A stretch of 64,000 bases of DNA from Rhodoplanes sp963712435 (GTDB taxonomy: Bacteria > Pseudomonadota > Alphaproteobacteria > Rhizobiales > Xanthobacteraceae): positions 372,001 to 436,000 of the forward strand of contig CAVQIB010000013.1 of assembly GCA_963712435.1 (NCBI GenBank). The letters are read 5' to 3'. The translations under genes were made by a program, and so were the position numbers. Positions 9,412 to 19,101 of the stretch are shown piece after piece. Within the stretch, counting starts at the first letter, position 1. The number at the start of each line of letters is the position of its first letter. The notes beneath the pieces are model-generated. The model was not told the DNA's origin. It ran no database searches and saw only the letters and a list, made by a program, of their open reading frames with translations.

Positions 9412-11020
9412 ATGAAGATGGTCAAAAGTCTTCTCCTCGGCTCCGCGGCAGGTCTCATGGCGGTGGCAGGAGCGCAGGCAGCCGATCTTCCCGTTAAGGC
9501 CGCTCCGGTCGAATACGTGAAGATTTGCAGCCTCTATGGCGCAGGGTTCTACTACATTCCCGGCACCGACATCTGCGTGAAGTTCGGCGGTTATGTCCGC
9601 GGCCAGTATTACGTCAATAACGGCAACAGCGGCACCAACGGCTACTTCTACACCGGCTCGGGCGGCAATCAGCAGACCCGGCAGGCGAACAACACGAACG
9701 ACTTCATCATGCGCGCTCGCGCCATCATCACGATGGATGCGCGCTCGCAGACCGAATGGGGCACGGTCCGCACCTATATGAATATCGGCTGGACGCAGGA
9801 CAGCCCGCTAAGCGGCACCGCCGGCCTCGCCTTCAACGGCGCAGGCCCTAGCGTGTACGCGAACCGCGCCTTCATCCAGTGGGCCGGCTTCACCTTCGGC
9901 AAGGCGCAGTCGTTCTACGATCTCTTCCCGTTCGCGGCGCGCACCTATCATGGCCTGCCCTTCAGCGACACCGGCGACAGCGGCATCAACCTCGCCGCCT
10001 ACACCACGCAATGGGGCAACGGCATCTCCTCGACGATTGCGATCGAGGATCCGCGCCGCTTCGGGATCACCAATGTCGAGGTCGGCGCTGGCAACCAGTT
10101 CGTGGTTGGCGGTCAGCTCAACAACGACCTGGGCAATGTCAAGTATCCGGACATCGTCAGCAACATCCGCATCGATCAGGCCTGGGGCTCGTTCCAGGTC
10201 ATGAGCGCCCTGCATGATGTGAGCGCGGCCTACTACTTCTCCAACACGGCCACAGGATTGGCCGGAGGCTGCACCAGCGTGGCGGCTACGCAGGCGCTCA
10301 CCGGCGCGTTCAACTGCGGCCATCCCGACGACAAGATCGGCTATGCGGCTGGCGTGGGCGGCATCTTCAACCTGCCCTTCATCGCGGCGGGCGACACGTT
10401 CGCCTTCCAGGTCAACTACTCGCAAGGCGCAATGCGGTATATCAGCAACATCCAGAACGGCGGCGGGGCCAACCCGGCGGCGTTCGGCGGCTCCTACTCG
10501 CTCGGGCTGGGCTTTGCGCAGGACGCCATTCTGCGCGACAACATCTTCGGGGTCCAGAACGGCTCGCTCGAGCTGACCACGGGGTGGGGAGCAATTGCGG
10601 CCTTCGAACACTTCTGGACGCCGCGCCTGCGCACCTCGGCCTATGGCGGCTTCATCCAGATCGACTACAACAGCGACGCCACCACCTACATCTGCAACAA
10701 CCTGAATCTCGGGGCAGCTGCTGGTGGCTCCATCCGGCCCGTGAACATCAACGGGGCATTCAACCAGGGGACCTGCACGCCTGACTTCGGTCTCTGGTAT
10801 GTGGGCAGCCGGACGCAGTGGAACATCCGCCCCGACTTCTACATGGGCGTGGACGTTCTCTATCAGAAGCTCGACACGGCCTTCGCGGGATTGGCGGCCT
10901 ATACCGCGCTCGCCGGCACGCCGCGGCCGAGCAGCTGGGCCGATCGGGCCCTTCTACACGGTCGAGGACCAGGACGCGCTCTCGGTCACCTTCCGCGTCC
11001 ATCGCGACATCGTTCCTTGA
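9412..11020 (+). CDS. major porin (Porin_2 family, Bradyrhizobium type), frameshifted near the 3' end
   Basis: About 535 residues. The signal peptide MKMVKSLLLGSAAGLMAVAG ends at AQA-ADLP, and the mature N-terminus (VEYVKICSLYGAGFYYIPG, TDICVKFGGYVRGQYY) is the diagnostic Hyphomicrobiales porin opening. Alternating beta-strand segments follow (RAFIQWAGFTFGKAQSFYD, GWGAIAAFEHFW). One extra C at 10945 shifts the frame; deleting it gives the expected ending ALSVTFRVHRDIVP, stopping at 11020. It forms a trimeric diffusion channel in the outer membrane. Start 9412 is chosen over 9400 because GGAGG lies inside the upstream alternative. A strong terminator follows. Confidence 0.9.
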
Positions 11021-11060
11021 TCGCGTGAACATGCCGACCGCCTCACGGCGGTCCAAGCAG

Positions 11061-11088
11061 AACCCCGGCGGAAACGCCGGGGTTTTTT
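11061..11088 (+). terminator. rho-independent terminator of the porin gene
   Basis: AACCCCGGCG-GAAA-CGCCGGGGTT followed by a T run at 11081-11088; perfect ten-base stem. Confidence 0.92.
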
Positions 11089-11113
11089 AATGCGCGCGAG
11101 ATGAGGCTGCTCC

Positions 11114-11365
11114 TGTACCTCTCCCCGGCGGGGAGAGGTCGGCCGCGCAGCGGTCGGGTGAGGGGGATGGAGCTTGGCAGATTGCACCCCCTCACCCGGA
11201 TTCCTCGCTGCGCTCGAAATCCGACCTCTCCCCGCCGGGGAGGGGTGTAGTATTTTGGCTCAGCCCCATCTGCTATGCCGCTCCTCGCTAGGCGAGGTTG
11301 CTCCGTTTGCCTATACCTCTCCCCGGTGGGGAGAGGTCGGCCGCGCAGCGGCCGGGTGAGGGGGC
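11114..11365. repeat. three copies of the CTCTCCCC...GGGGAGAGGTCGG intergenic palindrome
   Basis: Copies at about 11114-11165, 11189-11247 (inverted) and 11313-11364. Each contains CTCTCCCCGGCGGGGAGAG, or a close variant, followed by GTCGGCCGCGCAGCG and CGGGTGAGGGGG. Related copies occur at 29302-29485. They are dispersed non-coding elements able to form long hairpins. Confidence 0.85.
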
Positions 11366-11416
11366 CGTAGCATGCCCGGTTTCCTGCCTCGCAATGAAAG
11401 CCGATAAGGCACGCTC

Positions 11417-13642
11417 ATGAACCGCAAAGAACGCCGCGCCGCGCAGAAAAAGAACGCCGCCGCCGCGGCCCGCGACGAGGGATCGATCGCGCCGCTCCTG
11501 GCGCAGGCGGGCGAGCTGCGCCGGGCCGGCCGGCTGGCCGAGGCCGAGGCGCTCTGCGGACAAATTCTCGCACGGCATGCGGAGCATGCGAGGACATTGC
11601 ATCTGATGGGAGCGATCGCCCGCGACGCCGGCCGCTTCGACGCCGCGCTGATCTGGCTCGGCAAGGCTTGCGCCGCCGACGACGACAAGGGCGACTGGCG
11701 CCGCGAGCTCGCCGCCGGCCTGTTCGCCGCCGGGCGCCTGGAGGAATCCGCCGCGCATAGTCGGCGCGCCGTCGCGCTCAGCCCGCGCGATCCCGATCCG
11801 CTGGATGAACTGGGCAACATCTGCGCCGCGCGCGGACAGATCGAGGAGGCCGTCGCCGCATTCGAGAAAGCGCTCGCGTTGCGGCAGAAGGCGCGGCCGA
11901 GCCAGGCATTCGCGCCGGCTGCGCAGACAGCGCCGAACGAACCGTCGCCCGGCCCGAACGAACACGACTATGCGCTCCTGTTCGTCCGCATCGGCGCATT
12001 CGCCAATGGCCGGGGCGAACCCGAGCGGGCGGTCGCGGTCTTCCGCCGCGCGCTCGCGCTCGTACCCGATCTGGCCGAGGCCCATAACGGGCTCGGAAGC
12101 GTCCTGCTCATGCAGGGCAAGCACGACGAGGCGGCGATCCACCTCGAACGGGCCCTCGCGCTCGCGCCGGAACTGTACGAGACCTATGGCGACGTCCTCG
12201 CCACGTTCTTCCAGCTGTTTCCGGCGATCGGCGAGGCTGTCACGCGGGCGGCGCAGGCCTGGCCGACGCGGCTCGACGCCGAAGCCCTGCTCGGGCCGAG
12301 AGGCGTCGGCGCGCTCGCCGACAATGCGTTCCTGCGCCGGCTGCTCGAATCTCACACCGTGTGCGACCTCGGCTTCGAGCGCTTCCTCACCGCGCTTCGC
12401 CCGCTGCTCGCGGCGGCCGCGGAGCGGAGCGAACCCGCCGGCGACGCCGATACGCCGCTGCTCCGCCTCTGCTGCGCGCTCGCGCGCCAGTGCTTTCTCA
12501 ATGATTACGTGTTCGCCTCGACGCCGGAGGAGGCGCAGCAGGCCGACGCCTTGCGGCAAGCGGTGATCGCCGAGCTCGATGCGGCGCGGCCGGTTGCGCC
12601 GCTGCGGCTCGCCGCGCTCGCGAGCTATGTCCCGCTCGGCGAATTGCCGGGCGCGGATCGCCTGCTCGGGCCGGACTGGCCCGCTCCGCTCGCCGGCGTG
12701 ATCGCCCAGCAGGTCGCGGAGCCGCGGCTTGAACGTGAGCTCGAGAGCGCGATCGCGCGCCTCACCGAGGTGACGGACGCCACTTCGGCCGCGGTGCGCC
12801 GGCAATACGAGGAGAATCCCTATCCGCGCTGGGTGGAGCCGGCTTCGCAGCCGCCGCAGGAAACGGTGCGCGCCTATCTGCGCCGGCGCTTTCCGGCCGC
12901 CATGCTTCCGGCCGGCGAGGGCGGCTGCGACATGCTCGTCGCCGGCTGCGGCACGGGACGGCATCCGGTCGAAGTCGCGCGCCGGTTCGCCAGTGTGCGC
13001 ATCCTTGCGCTCGATCTCAGCCGCAGGAGCCTCGCTTATGCGCTGCGCAAGACGCGCGAACTCGGGCTCGCGAACATCGAGTACGCACAGGCCGACATCC
13101 TCGAGCTCGGAACGCTGGAACGCCGGTTCGACGCGATCGACGCCGGCGGCGTGCTGCACCATCTCGCCGATCCGTTCGCCGGGTGGCGCATCCTGTGGTC
13201 GCTGCTGCGCGAAGGCGGGGTAATGCGCGTTGCGCTCTACAGCGCACGCGCGCGGCGCGACATCGGCGCGGCGCGGAGCTTCGTCGCCGAGCGCGGTTTC
13301 GCGCCGACCCCCGACGATATTCGCCGCTGCCGCGAGGACCTGCTCGCAACGCCGCTGCGCAGCGTGGCGCAGCGCCACGATTTCTTCAGCACGAGCGAAT
13401 GCCGCGACCTGCTCTTCCACGTCCAGGAACACGGCCTGACGCTGCCCGCGATCAAGGATTTTCTTACCGCCGCAGGCGCCCGCATGATCGGCTTCGAGCT
13501 GCCGCAGGCGACGGCCGAGGGGTATCGGGCGCGCTGTCCCGACGATTCCGCGATGATCGACCTCGATCGCTGGCACGCGTTCGAGCAGGACAACCCCGAC
13601 ACCTTCGCCGCCATGTACCAGTTCTGGATCGCCAAGGGCTGA
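11417..13642 (+). CDS. TPR-repeat protein fused to SAM-dependent methyltransferase
   Basis: 741 residues, unbroken. Residues 1-20 are a basic helix (MNRKERRAAQKKNAA). Residues ~25-260 hold about six tetratricopeptide units (e.g. LDELGNICAARGQIEEAVAA, LVPDLAEAHNGLGSVLLMQG). Residues ~300-440 are helical linker. Residues ~450-740 form a class I methyltransferase, with the family motif RRQYEENPYPRW, the SAM motif MLVAGCGTGRHPVEVA, strand-2 acid ILALDLSRRSLAYA and GVLHHLADPFAGW. This fusion is found in Rhizobiales as an uncharacterised methyltransferase; the TPR part probably binds the protein substrate. The gene stands alone between repeats. Confidence 0.85.
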   Translation: MNRKERRAAQKKNAAAAARDEGSIAPLLAQAGELRRAGRLAEAEALCGQILARHAEHARTLHLMGAIARDAGRFDAALIWLGKACAADDDKGDWRRELAAGLFAAGRLEESAAHSRRAVALSPRDPDPLDELGNICAARGQIEEAVAAFEKALALRQKARPSQAFAPAAQTAPNEPSPGPNEHDYALLFVRIGAFANGRGEPERAVAVFRRALALVPDLAEAHNGLGSVLLMQGKHDEAAIHLERALALAPELYETYGDVLATFFQLFPAIGEAVTRAAQAWPTRLDAEALLGPRGVGALADNAFLRRLLESHTVCDLGFERFLTALRPLLAAAAERSEPAGDADTPLLRLCCALARQCFLNDYVFASTPEEAQQADALRQAVIAELDAARPVAPLRLAALASYVPLGELPGADRLLGPDWPAPLAGVIAQQVAEPRLERELESAIARLTEVTDATSAAVRRQYEENPYPRWVEPASQPPQETVRAYLRRRFPAAMLPAGEGGCDMLVAGCGTGRHPVEVARRFASVRILALDLSRRSLAYALRKTRELGLANIEYAQADILELGTLERRFDAIDAGGVLHHLADPFAGWRILWSLLREGGVMRVALYSARARRDIGAARSFVAERGFAPTPDDIRRCREDLLATPLRSVAQRHDFFSTSECRDLLFHVQEHGLTLPAIKDFLTAAGARMIGFELPQATAEGYRARCPDDSAMIDLDRWHAFEQDNPDTFAAMYQFWIAKG

Positions 13643-13698
13643 GGGCGCATGGGCTGTCGTTACCGGGCTTAAGCCCCGGCTGTCCGATTCATCCCACC

Positions 13699-13804
13699 GA
13701 TCGTCATGCTCCGCGCAAGCGGAGCATCCAGCAACCACGACGAATGCTTGAAAATTTCCTCAAAGACCGGGGCTACTGGATCGTCCGCTGGCGCGGACGA
13801 TGAC
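13699..13804. repeat. ATGCTCCGC...GCGGACGATGAC dispersed intergenic repeat
   Basis: Begins GTCATGCTCCGCGCAAGCGGAGCATCCAG (a perfect hairpin) and ends ACTGGATCGTCCGCTGGCGCGGACGATGACGG (a second hairpin). The core CTGGAT...CCGC...GCGG...ATGAC recurs in gaps at 21030, 31600, 31714, 43677 and 53088. Confidence 0.7.
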
Positions 13805-13864
13805 GGCAGGAGATCGGTCAAATCCACGTCAATTCATCCTGCGCTAGCCGCGCGGAACCGACGT

Positions 13865-14753
13865 TCAGCGCGGCTTGTCGCACGTGTTGATGAAGGCGGC
13901 GATGCGCGCGATCACATCGGGCTCGATCAACAGCGGCGCGTGGCCCTGGTCCGGCACCTCCAGCACGTCGAGCTGGCGCCGGTGCGCGCCCATCTCCTTG
14001 ACCGTCTCCGGCGAGAGCAGGTCGGACAGCGCGCCGCGGATCACCAGCATCGGGATGTCCGCCAGCGCGTCGAATTGCGGCCACAGGCTCGGCATCGGCG
14101 CATTCACATCGAAGGCGGCGAGCGTTTTCGCGAGCGCAGGATCGTAGGCGAGCACGAGCCGCCCGTTCTCCTCCCGCCAGGTGCGGTGCGCGGCGGCGAT
14201 CCAGTCCCGCTCGCCGAACTTGGGGAACTGGCTCGCGAACAGGCCGCGGATCACGGCGGCGCCTTCCGCGAAGTCTTTCGGCTGCGGCAGCTTCCCGACA
14301 TAATCCTTGATCCGCACCAGCCCCGCCGTGTCGATGACGGGGCCGATATCGTTGAGCACGACGCCGGCGATGGCGGTCGGCCGCGCCACGCCGAGCGCCA
14401 TCGCGATCATGCCGCCGCGCGAGGTTCCGACGATCACGGCGGGCTCGGCGGCGCAGGCCGTCAGCACGGCGAGCACGTCGTCGAGTTCGACCGGGATCGA
14501 ATAATTGGCCGGATCGGGATCGTGGTCGGACAGTCCGCGCCCGCGATAATCGAGCGCGAGCACCCGGCGCGGACGCGTCGGGATCGTGCGAGAGGGCGTA
14601 GGCGAGGGGGTGGAAATCCACGCTCGCCCGCGTCAGTCCCGGCAGGCACACGACGGGCAGGCCGGCCGCCGGCCGCTCGCCATACTCGCGCAGGTGCAGC
14701 CTGAGCCCGTCCTTTGCGGTGACATAGACGCTGCGATAACCGCCTTTGCTCAT
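13865..14753 (-). CDS. alpha/beta-hydrolase fold protein, frameshifted
   Basis: About 295 residues in two frames. The first part (MSKGGYRSVYVTAKDGLRL, PVVCLPGLTRASVDF) carries the oxyanion-hole strand and ends ALSHDPDAS. The second frame resumes at RRVLALDYRGRGLS and shows the nucleophile elbow VIVGTSRGGMIA (Ser), an acid in ALSDLLSPETV and the catalytic His in PDQGHAPLL. One extra C near 14570, in the coding direction, explains the break. The family includes esterases, haloperoxidase-like enzymes and dehalogenases; the substrate is not evident. The gene is monocistronic, upstream of and divergent from the arsR-like gene. Confidence 0.8.
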
Positions 14754-14974
14754 GGCTTGCCTATCGTTTTGCTGCGGCTTTGTTGGGCGACGGAAGAGAG
14801 TGCGGTCTGCGAGAGCGGACTGCGCACGAAAGTCTAGGCGCAATTGCGTCGTTCGGGAACTGGTTCAACAAGGCCGGCGTCCGCTCCGCCGTATTCATTG
14901 GACGCGCAGCACGATCCGCGCGGAGCCCGCGCTAACCGTCGCCGCGCCGATCCGGCGATAGTTGTTGACCGCAT

Positions 14975-14990
14975 ATGCGCATGAGCGCAT
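14975..14990. promoter_or_regulatory. candidate ArsR operator
   Basis: Perfect inverted repeat ATGCGC-ATGA-GCGCAT ending nine bases before the start of the ArsR-family gene. ArsR/SmtB repressors typically bind imperfect palindromes overlapping their own promoter, so autoregulation of the three-gene cassette is inferred. Confidence 0.5.
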
Positions 14991-14999
14991 TAAGTATGC

Positions 15000-15300
15000 A
15001 TGAACGATCCGCTCGACGTCCTGACGGCGCTTGCCGAGCCCACCCGGCTTGCTTGCTGCGGTACGGCTCCTCTGGGACGGGCGCGAGCACTGCGTGTGCG
15101 AACTGATGCGCGAGCTTCGCGCCGGTCAGTCGCGCATGTCCCGCCACATGGGCGTGCTCAAGCGGGCCGGCCTTGTGGTGGATCGCCGCGATGCGCAGTG
15201 GGTGCGCTATCGCCGCGCGCCGAACCTTCGCCGCGAGGTCGCCGCCGTGATCGACGCGGTGCTCGCTCTGCCGGTGTCGAAGGAACGGAGCGCAGCATGA
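15000..15300 (+). CDS. ArsR-family metalloregulatory repressor, frameshifted
   Basis: About 98 residues. It starts MNDPLDVLTALAEPTRL, then the frame changes near 15047-15060 (a repeated CTTGCTTGCTGCGG) and continues AVRLLWDGREHCVCELMREL. HCVCEL is the helix-3 arsenite-type Cys-x-Cys site, and QSRMSRHMGVLKRAGLV is the winged-helix recognition helix. RDAQWVRYR is the wing. It would release the operator when As(III) or a similar thiophilic metal(loid) binds. Its TGA overlaps the ATG of the permease gene (ATGA), giving a coupled operon with the permease and thioredoxin-like genes. Confidence 0.85.
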
Positions 15301-16352
15301 GCCTCGACGTCGCGAGTGAACGAAAGCGCGACGGCTCCACCTCTCTCTGGATCGCCGGCGTGGTCGCGTCCGTGATCGCATGGTTTGCGATCTACGGTCA
15401 GCTCAAGCCTTTCTCCGTCTGGGCGGTGCGGCGGCTGCCCGTCGATCCGGCCAGCCATTTCGGTCAGTCGATCGAGTTCTTCATCTACGACACGCCGAAA
15501 GTCATGATGCTGCTGATCTTGGTCGTGTTCGGCATGGGGATCATCCGCAGTTTCTTTTCTCCTGAGCGCACGCGCGCGATCCTGGCCGGCCGGCGGGAGG
15601 GCGCGGGCAATGTGCTCGCCGCGCTGCTTGGGGTGGTCACGCCGTTCTGCTCCTGCTCGGCGGTTCCGATGTTCATCGGCTTCGTGAGCGCCGGGGCGCC
15701 GCTTGGCGTGACGTTTTCCTTCCTGATTTCCGCGCCTATGGTCAATGAAGTTGCGCTCGGCCTTTTATTCGGCCTGCTCGGCTGGAAAGTGGCGCTGACC
15801 TATTTCGCCTTCGGCCTGACGGTGGCGATCGTGTCCGGTCTCGTGATCGGCCGCCTTCAACTCGAAGGCTGGCTCGAGGAATGGGTCCGCAACATCCGCG
15901 CGGGAGCGGCGGAACTGCCCGTGCACGAGCTCACGCCGGTCGACCGCATCAGGTCAGGGCTTGCCGCGGTGCGCGAGATCGTCGGCCGCGTATGGCCATG
16001 GATCATCGTCGGCATCGCCGCGGGCGCGGCGATCCACGGCTACGTGCCGTCCGAGCTGATGGCGTCCATCATGGGCCGCGACGCATGGTGGACGCTCCCG
16101 GCCGCGGTCGTCGTCGGCGTCCCGATGTATTCCAACGCGGCGGGGATCATTCCCGTCGCGGAGGCCCTGATCGGCAAGGGCGTTCCTCTCGGCGCCGTGA
16201 TCGCTTTCATGATGTCGGTGACAGCGCTCTCGCTGCCCGAAATGATCATTCTGCGGAAGGTGTTGAGCCCCCGCCTGATCGCCGTGTTCATCGGCGTCGT
16301 CGCCACCGGCATCCTCGCCGTCGGCTACCTGTTCAACGCGCTGTTCGATTGA
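15297..16352 (+). CDS. permease of the YraQ/ArsP (DUF318) family
   Basis: 351 residues with about eight membrane segments in two similar halves. The hallmark PFCSCSAVPMFIGFV (Cys-Ser-Cys in the first half) and PMYSNAAGIIPVAEAL (second half) match the YraQ/ArsP permease family, some members of which export trivalent organoarsenicals. The start at 15297 overlaps the regulator's stop codon. With an ArsR repressor upstream and a Cys-x2-Cys thioredoxin-like protein downstream, a role in metalloid or organometalloid efflux is likely. The exact substrate is inference. Confidence 0.85.
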   Translation: MSLDVASERKRDGSTSLWIAGVVASVIAWFAIYGQLKPFSVWAVRRLPVDPASHFGQSIEFFIYDTPKVMMLLILVVFGMGIIRSFFSPERTRAILAGRREGAGNVLAALLGVVTPFCSCSAVPMFIGFVSAGAPLGVTFSFLISAPMVNEVALGLLFGLLGWKVALTYFAFGLTVAIVSGLVIGRLQLEGWLEEWVRNIRAGAAELPVHELTPVDRIRSGLAAVREIVGRVWPWIIVGIAAGAAIHGYVPSELMASIMGRDAWWTLPAAVVVGVPMYSNAAGIIPVAEALIGKGVPLGAVIAFMMSVTALSLPEMIILRKVLSPRLIAVFIGVVATGILAVGYLFNALFD

Positions 16353-16366
16353 CGAAAGCCAAGCTG

Positions 16367-16612
16367 ATGAAAAACGTGAAAGTGCTCGGGCCCGGCTGCA
16401 CCCGTTGCATGCGCACGGCCGACATGGTCCAGGCCGCTGCCGACCGGCTCGGCGTTCCGGTCACGATCGAGAAGGTCACCGATTACGCCGCCATCGCCGC
16501 GTATGGCGTTGCGGCGACGCCGGGCGTCGTGGTCGACGGCAAACTGGTGCATGCCGGCGGGCTGCCGCGCGCGGAGGCTGTCGACAAGTGGCTGACGGCC
16601 GAGCTCAGTTGA
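16367..16612 (+). CDS. thioredoxin-family small redox protein (MTH895/TM0996 type)
   Basis: 81 residues, start ATG 16367. MKNVKVLGPGCTRCMRTADM contains the redox CTRC motif after strand 1; VTDYAAIAAYGVAATPGVVVDG has the cis-proline of the thioredoxin fold (ATPGVV). This short glutaredoxin-like subfamily is regularly linked to YraQ/ArsP permeases. It probably reduces or hands over the substrate, or maintains the permease cysteines. It lies 14 bases after the permease gene. Its stop overlaps by eight bases the end of the convergent transglycosylase gene. Confidence 0.88.
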   Translation: MKNVKVLGPGCTRCMRTADMVQAAADRLGVPVTIEKVTDYAAIAAYGVAATPGVVVDGKLVHAGGLPRAEAVDKWLTAELS

Positions 16613-18856
16613 CCGTGGAGCCGCGCCGGAGATCGGCCTCGATCAGGAGCTTCGATCCCTTGCCGAAGCGCACGCGATAGGCCTGCACGTTCTCCATGAT
16701 GCGCTGGACGTAATTGCGCGTCTCGGAGAACGGGATGCGCTCGACCCAGTCGACCGGATCGACATCCGGGTCGCGCGGATCGCCGAAGCGCTCGATCCAT
16801 TCCTTCACCCGGCCGCGGCCGGCATTGTAGGCGGCGAAGGCGAGGATATAGGAGCCGCGATAGGCCTCGATATTGCCGCCCAGTTCGGCCGCGCCCATCT
16901 GCACATTGTAGACCTTGTCGTGCAGCAGGCGCTTCTGGTCGAAACGGACGCCGTAGGTCTTGGCGATGAACCGCCCGGCTTCCGGGGTCACCTGCATCAG
17001 GCCGAGCGCATTCGCGGTGGAGACCGTCTGCGGATTGAACGCGCTCTCCTGGCGAGCGATCGCGTAGACGATCGCCGGCTCGACCTCGGGTCCGATCGCC
17101 GAGTATTGGGGCAGGCCGATGGTCGGGAACGCGTAATGATCGAGCGGCAGCCCGTTGCCGAGCGCGGCCTTGCCGAGCAGAAGCATCGCGCGCGCATCAT
17201 TGTGCCTGCCGGTGAGTTCGCCGATGGCGGTCAGCGCGGCCGCGTCCTGGGTGCGGTCGGGAAGATCGGCGACGAAGGGAATGACGAGGTTCCGCTCGTC
17301 GATCGCGTAGAGGATCTCGACCGCGCGCACGACCTCGAGGCGTGCGACCGCCGCACGCTTGTCCGGCGACAGCGCGGCGCGAACGAAGCGCGATCTCGCC
17401 GAGGCCGAGCCGGCCGCGGGCGAGCTGCCCGTAATAGGCGGTCGAGTAACGCGCGGCCCCTTCGTAATGGGCGCGCGCCTCGCTGGTCCGGCCGGCCGCT
17501 TCGGCGGCGCGGCCCTGCCAATAGCCGGCGCGGGAGAGCGCGATGGGATTGCCGACGCCGAGCGCCGGGATGCGGGCGAAGTGCTGCGCGGCGGCGTGCG
17601 GATCCTTGAGGAAGCGCAGCGCGATCCAGCCCGCCATGAACTGGTGCTCGACCTGGTAGTTCTCCTTCGCCGGCATGTCGGCGTTGCGGCAGACGAGATA
17701 GGCGGCCTTCGGCTGGTCGAGCTCGACGAGCTTGCGCGCGATGAGGCGCCGCTCGATCCACCATTCATCCGTATCGTGCGCGCCGCCGAGGTCCGACGGC
17801 GCGGCGAGCAGGAGCCGCGCGGCGTCTTCGTATTGCTCATTGCGGCGCAGCCATTGGATGCGGCTGAACGTGTAGCCGAGATCGTCGCGCGCGCTCGCCG
17901 GAATGGCGTCGAGCAGCGCCTTGGCGTTGCCCGCCTTGTCGTTGACCGCCTTGCGCGCCTTGAGGATGGCCGGCTCGTCGCCGCCGAGCCGCTGCGCCAG
18001 ACGCGACGCGGTCTCGATGTCGTCTTCGTAAATGCGCCGGTCCATCCGCGCCTTGTCGTCGGCCCGCGTGATCAGGCCCTCGAACACCTCGCGCGCGTCG
18101 CTTTCCACGTCGCGGCTGAACGGTTCGGTCCAGGCTGCGCGCACCTGCGCCCGCGCCCCCGCCTGGTCGCCCTGCGCGAGCAGCACGCGCGCGAGCGCGA
18201 AGCGGCCTTTGGCGGTCAGCGGCTCTGCCTTGCCGAAAAAGGCGCGCACAGCCGCGGCGTCGAACTTTTCCGCCCACAGCATCGCCTCGGCCCGCCGGCG
18301 GAACATGCCGACGCTGGGCCAGTTCGGATTGGCGGTGATGAAGGCATTGTAGCGCGCGAAGCTCGCATCGTTGTCATCGCTGCGCAGGATCGCCCATTCG
18401 ACGAGCTTGCGCGCGCTCGGATCGGAAATCGTGCCCTGCAGCTCGGTCGCTTCGCCCGGCCGTCCGCGGCGCGCGAGCTGGATCGCCTGCTTCACCGCGC
18501 CGATGTCGGCGCTCGATATGGGCGCGCCGGAGGTCGCGGCAAGCGGGATCGTGGCTGCCGCCGATGCAACGGCCGACGGGGCAGCCGAAGAGGCGGAACG
18601 CGTTGCGGCGGACGCGGGCGCTGTGGCGCGCAGGTCGAGCGGTCGGGCGCCGGCATCCGCGGCGCGCGCGCCGGCGACGGTCGGCCGTGCGCGCGGCAGC
18701 GGAACCGATTTGATGCGACGCGGCGTGGACGGCCGGCGCCTTCTTGCTCGCTTTCACCTTCGACTTGGGACCCGCAAGCGCGGGGGAGCCCGCCGCGACC
18801 AGCGCCGCGAGCACGAGCGTAAGACGCACTGTGGGAAGCCCTTTAGATGAAGGCAC
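16605..18856 (-). CDS. slt: soluble lytic murein transglycosylase, frameshifted twice
   Basis: About 750 codons in three frames. The signal peptide is MPSSKGLPTVRLTLVLAALV...PALA. A long alpha-superhelical U/L region spans the middle (e.g. RAEAMLWAEKFDAAAVRAFF, DEWWIERRLIARKL). The C-terminal SLT domain has the catalytic Glu in IARQESAFNPQTVS, then ANALGLMQVTPEAG and FAAYNAGRGRVKEW. It cleaves the MurNAc-GlcNAc bond in the periplasm, forming 1,6-anhydroMurNAc. Frame changes lie near 18725 (after KKAP) and near 17390 (before SPDKRA). The Slt-dapA divergent arrangement is usual in Rhizobiales. Confidence 0.88.
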
Positions 18857-19101
18857 GGACCATCCCCCCTCGCGGTCAGAATTGACGCCAGTACAAGAAC
18901 CTATTCGTCGGCTGGATTAAGAAAGCGCTTAAATCGCGGGCAAACATGGCAATGTTTCGACGGACTTGCGGCATGAAAAAGTCCGCGCGGCGGCGTGAAG
19001 ATCAAAGATGATTTCAGAAACGGGGCTTTCATCGCTTTCCGTCACCCGATATCTATGCGTGCGAGGGCAGTACGCCGCCGATCCGAGCCGAGGAGCAGAC
19101 C

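Noticed and set aside
11288..13738. 816-codon open frame antisense to the TPR-methyltransferase gene
   Set aside because: The plus-strand protein has clear TPR and SAM motifs; the antisense product has the Arg/Ala/Glu/Asp/Val composition expected from reading a GC-rich gene backwards, with no motif.
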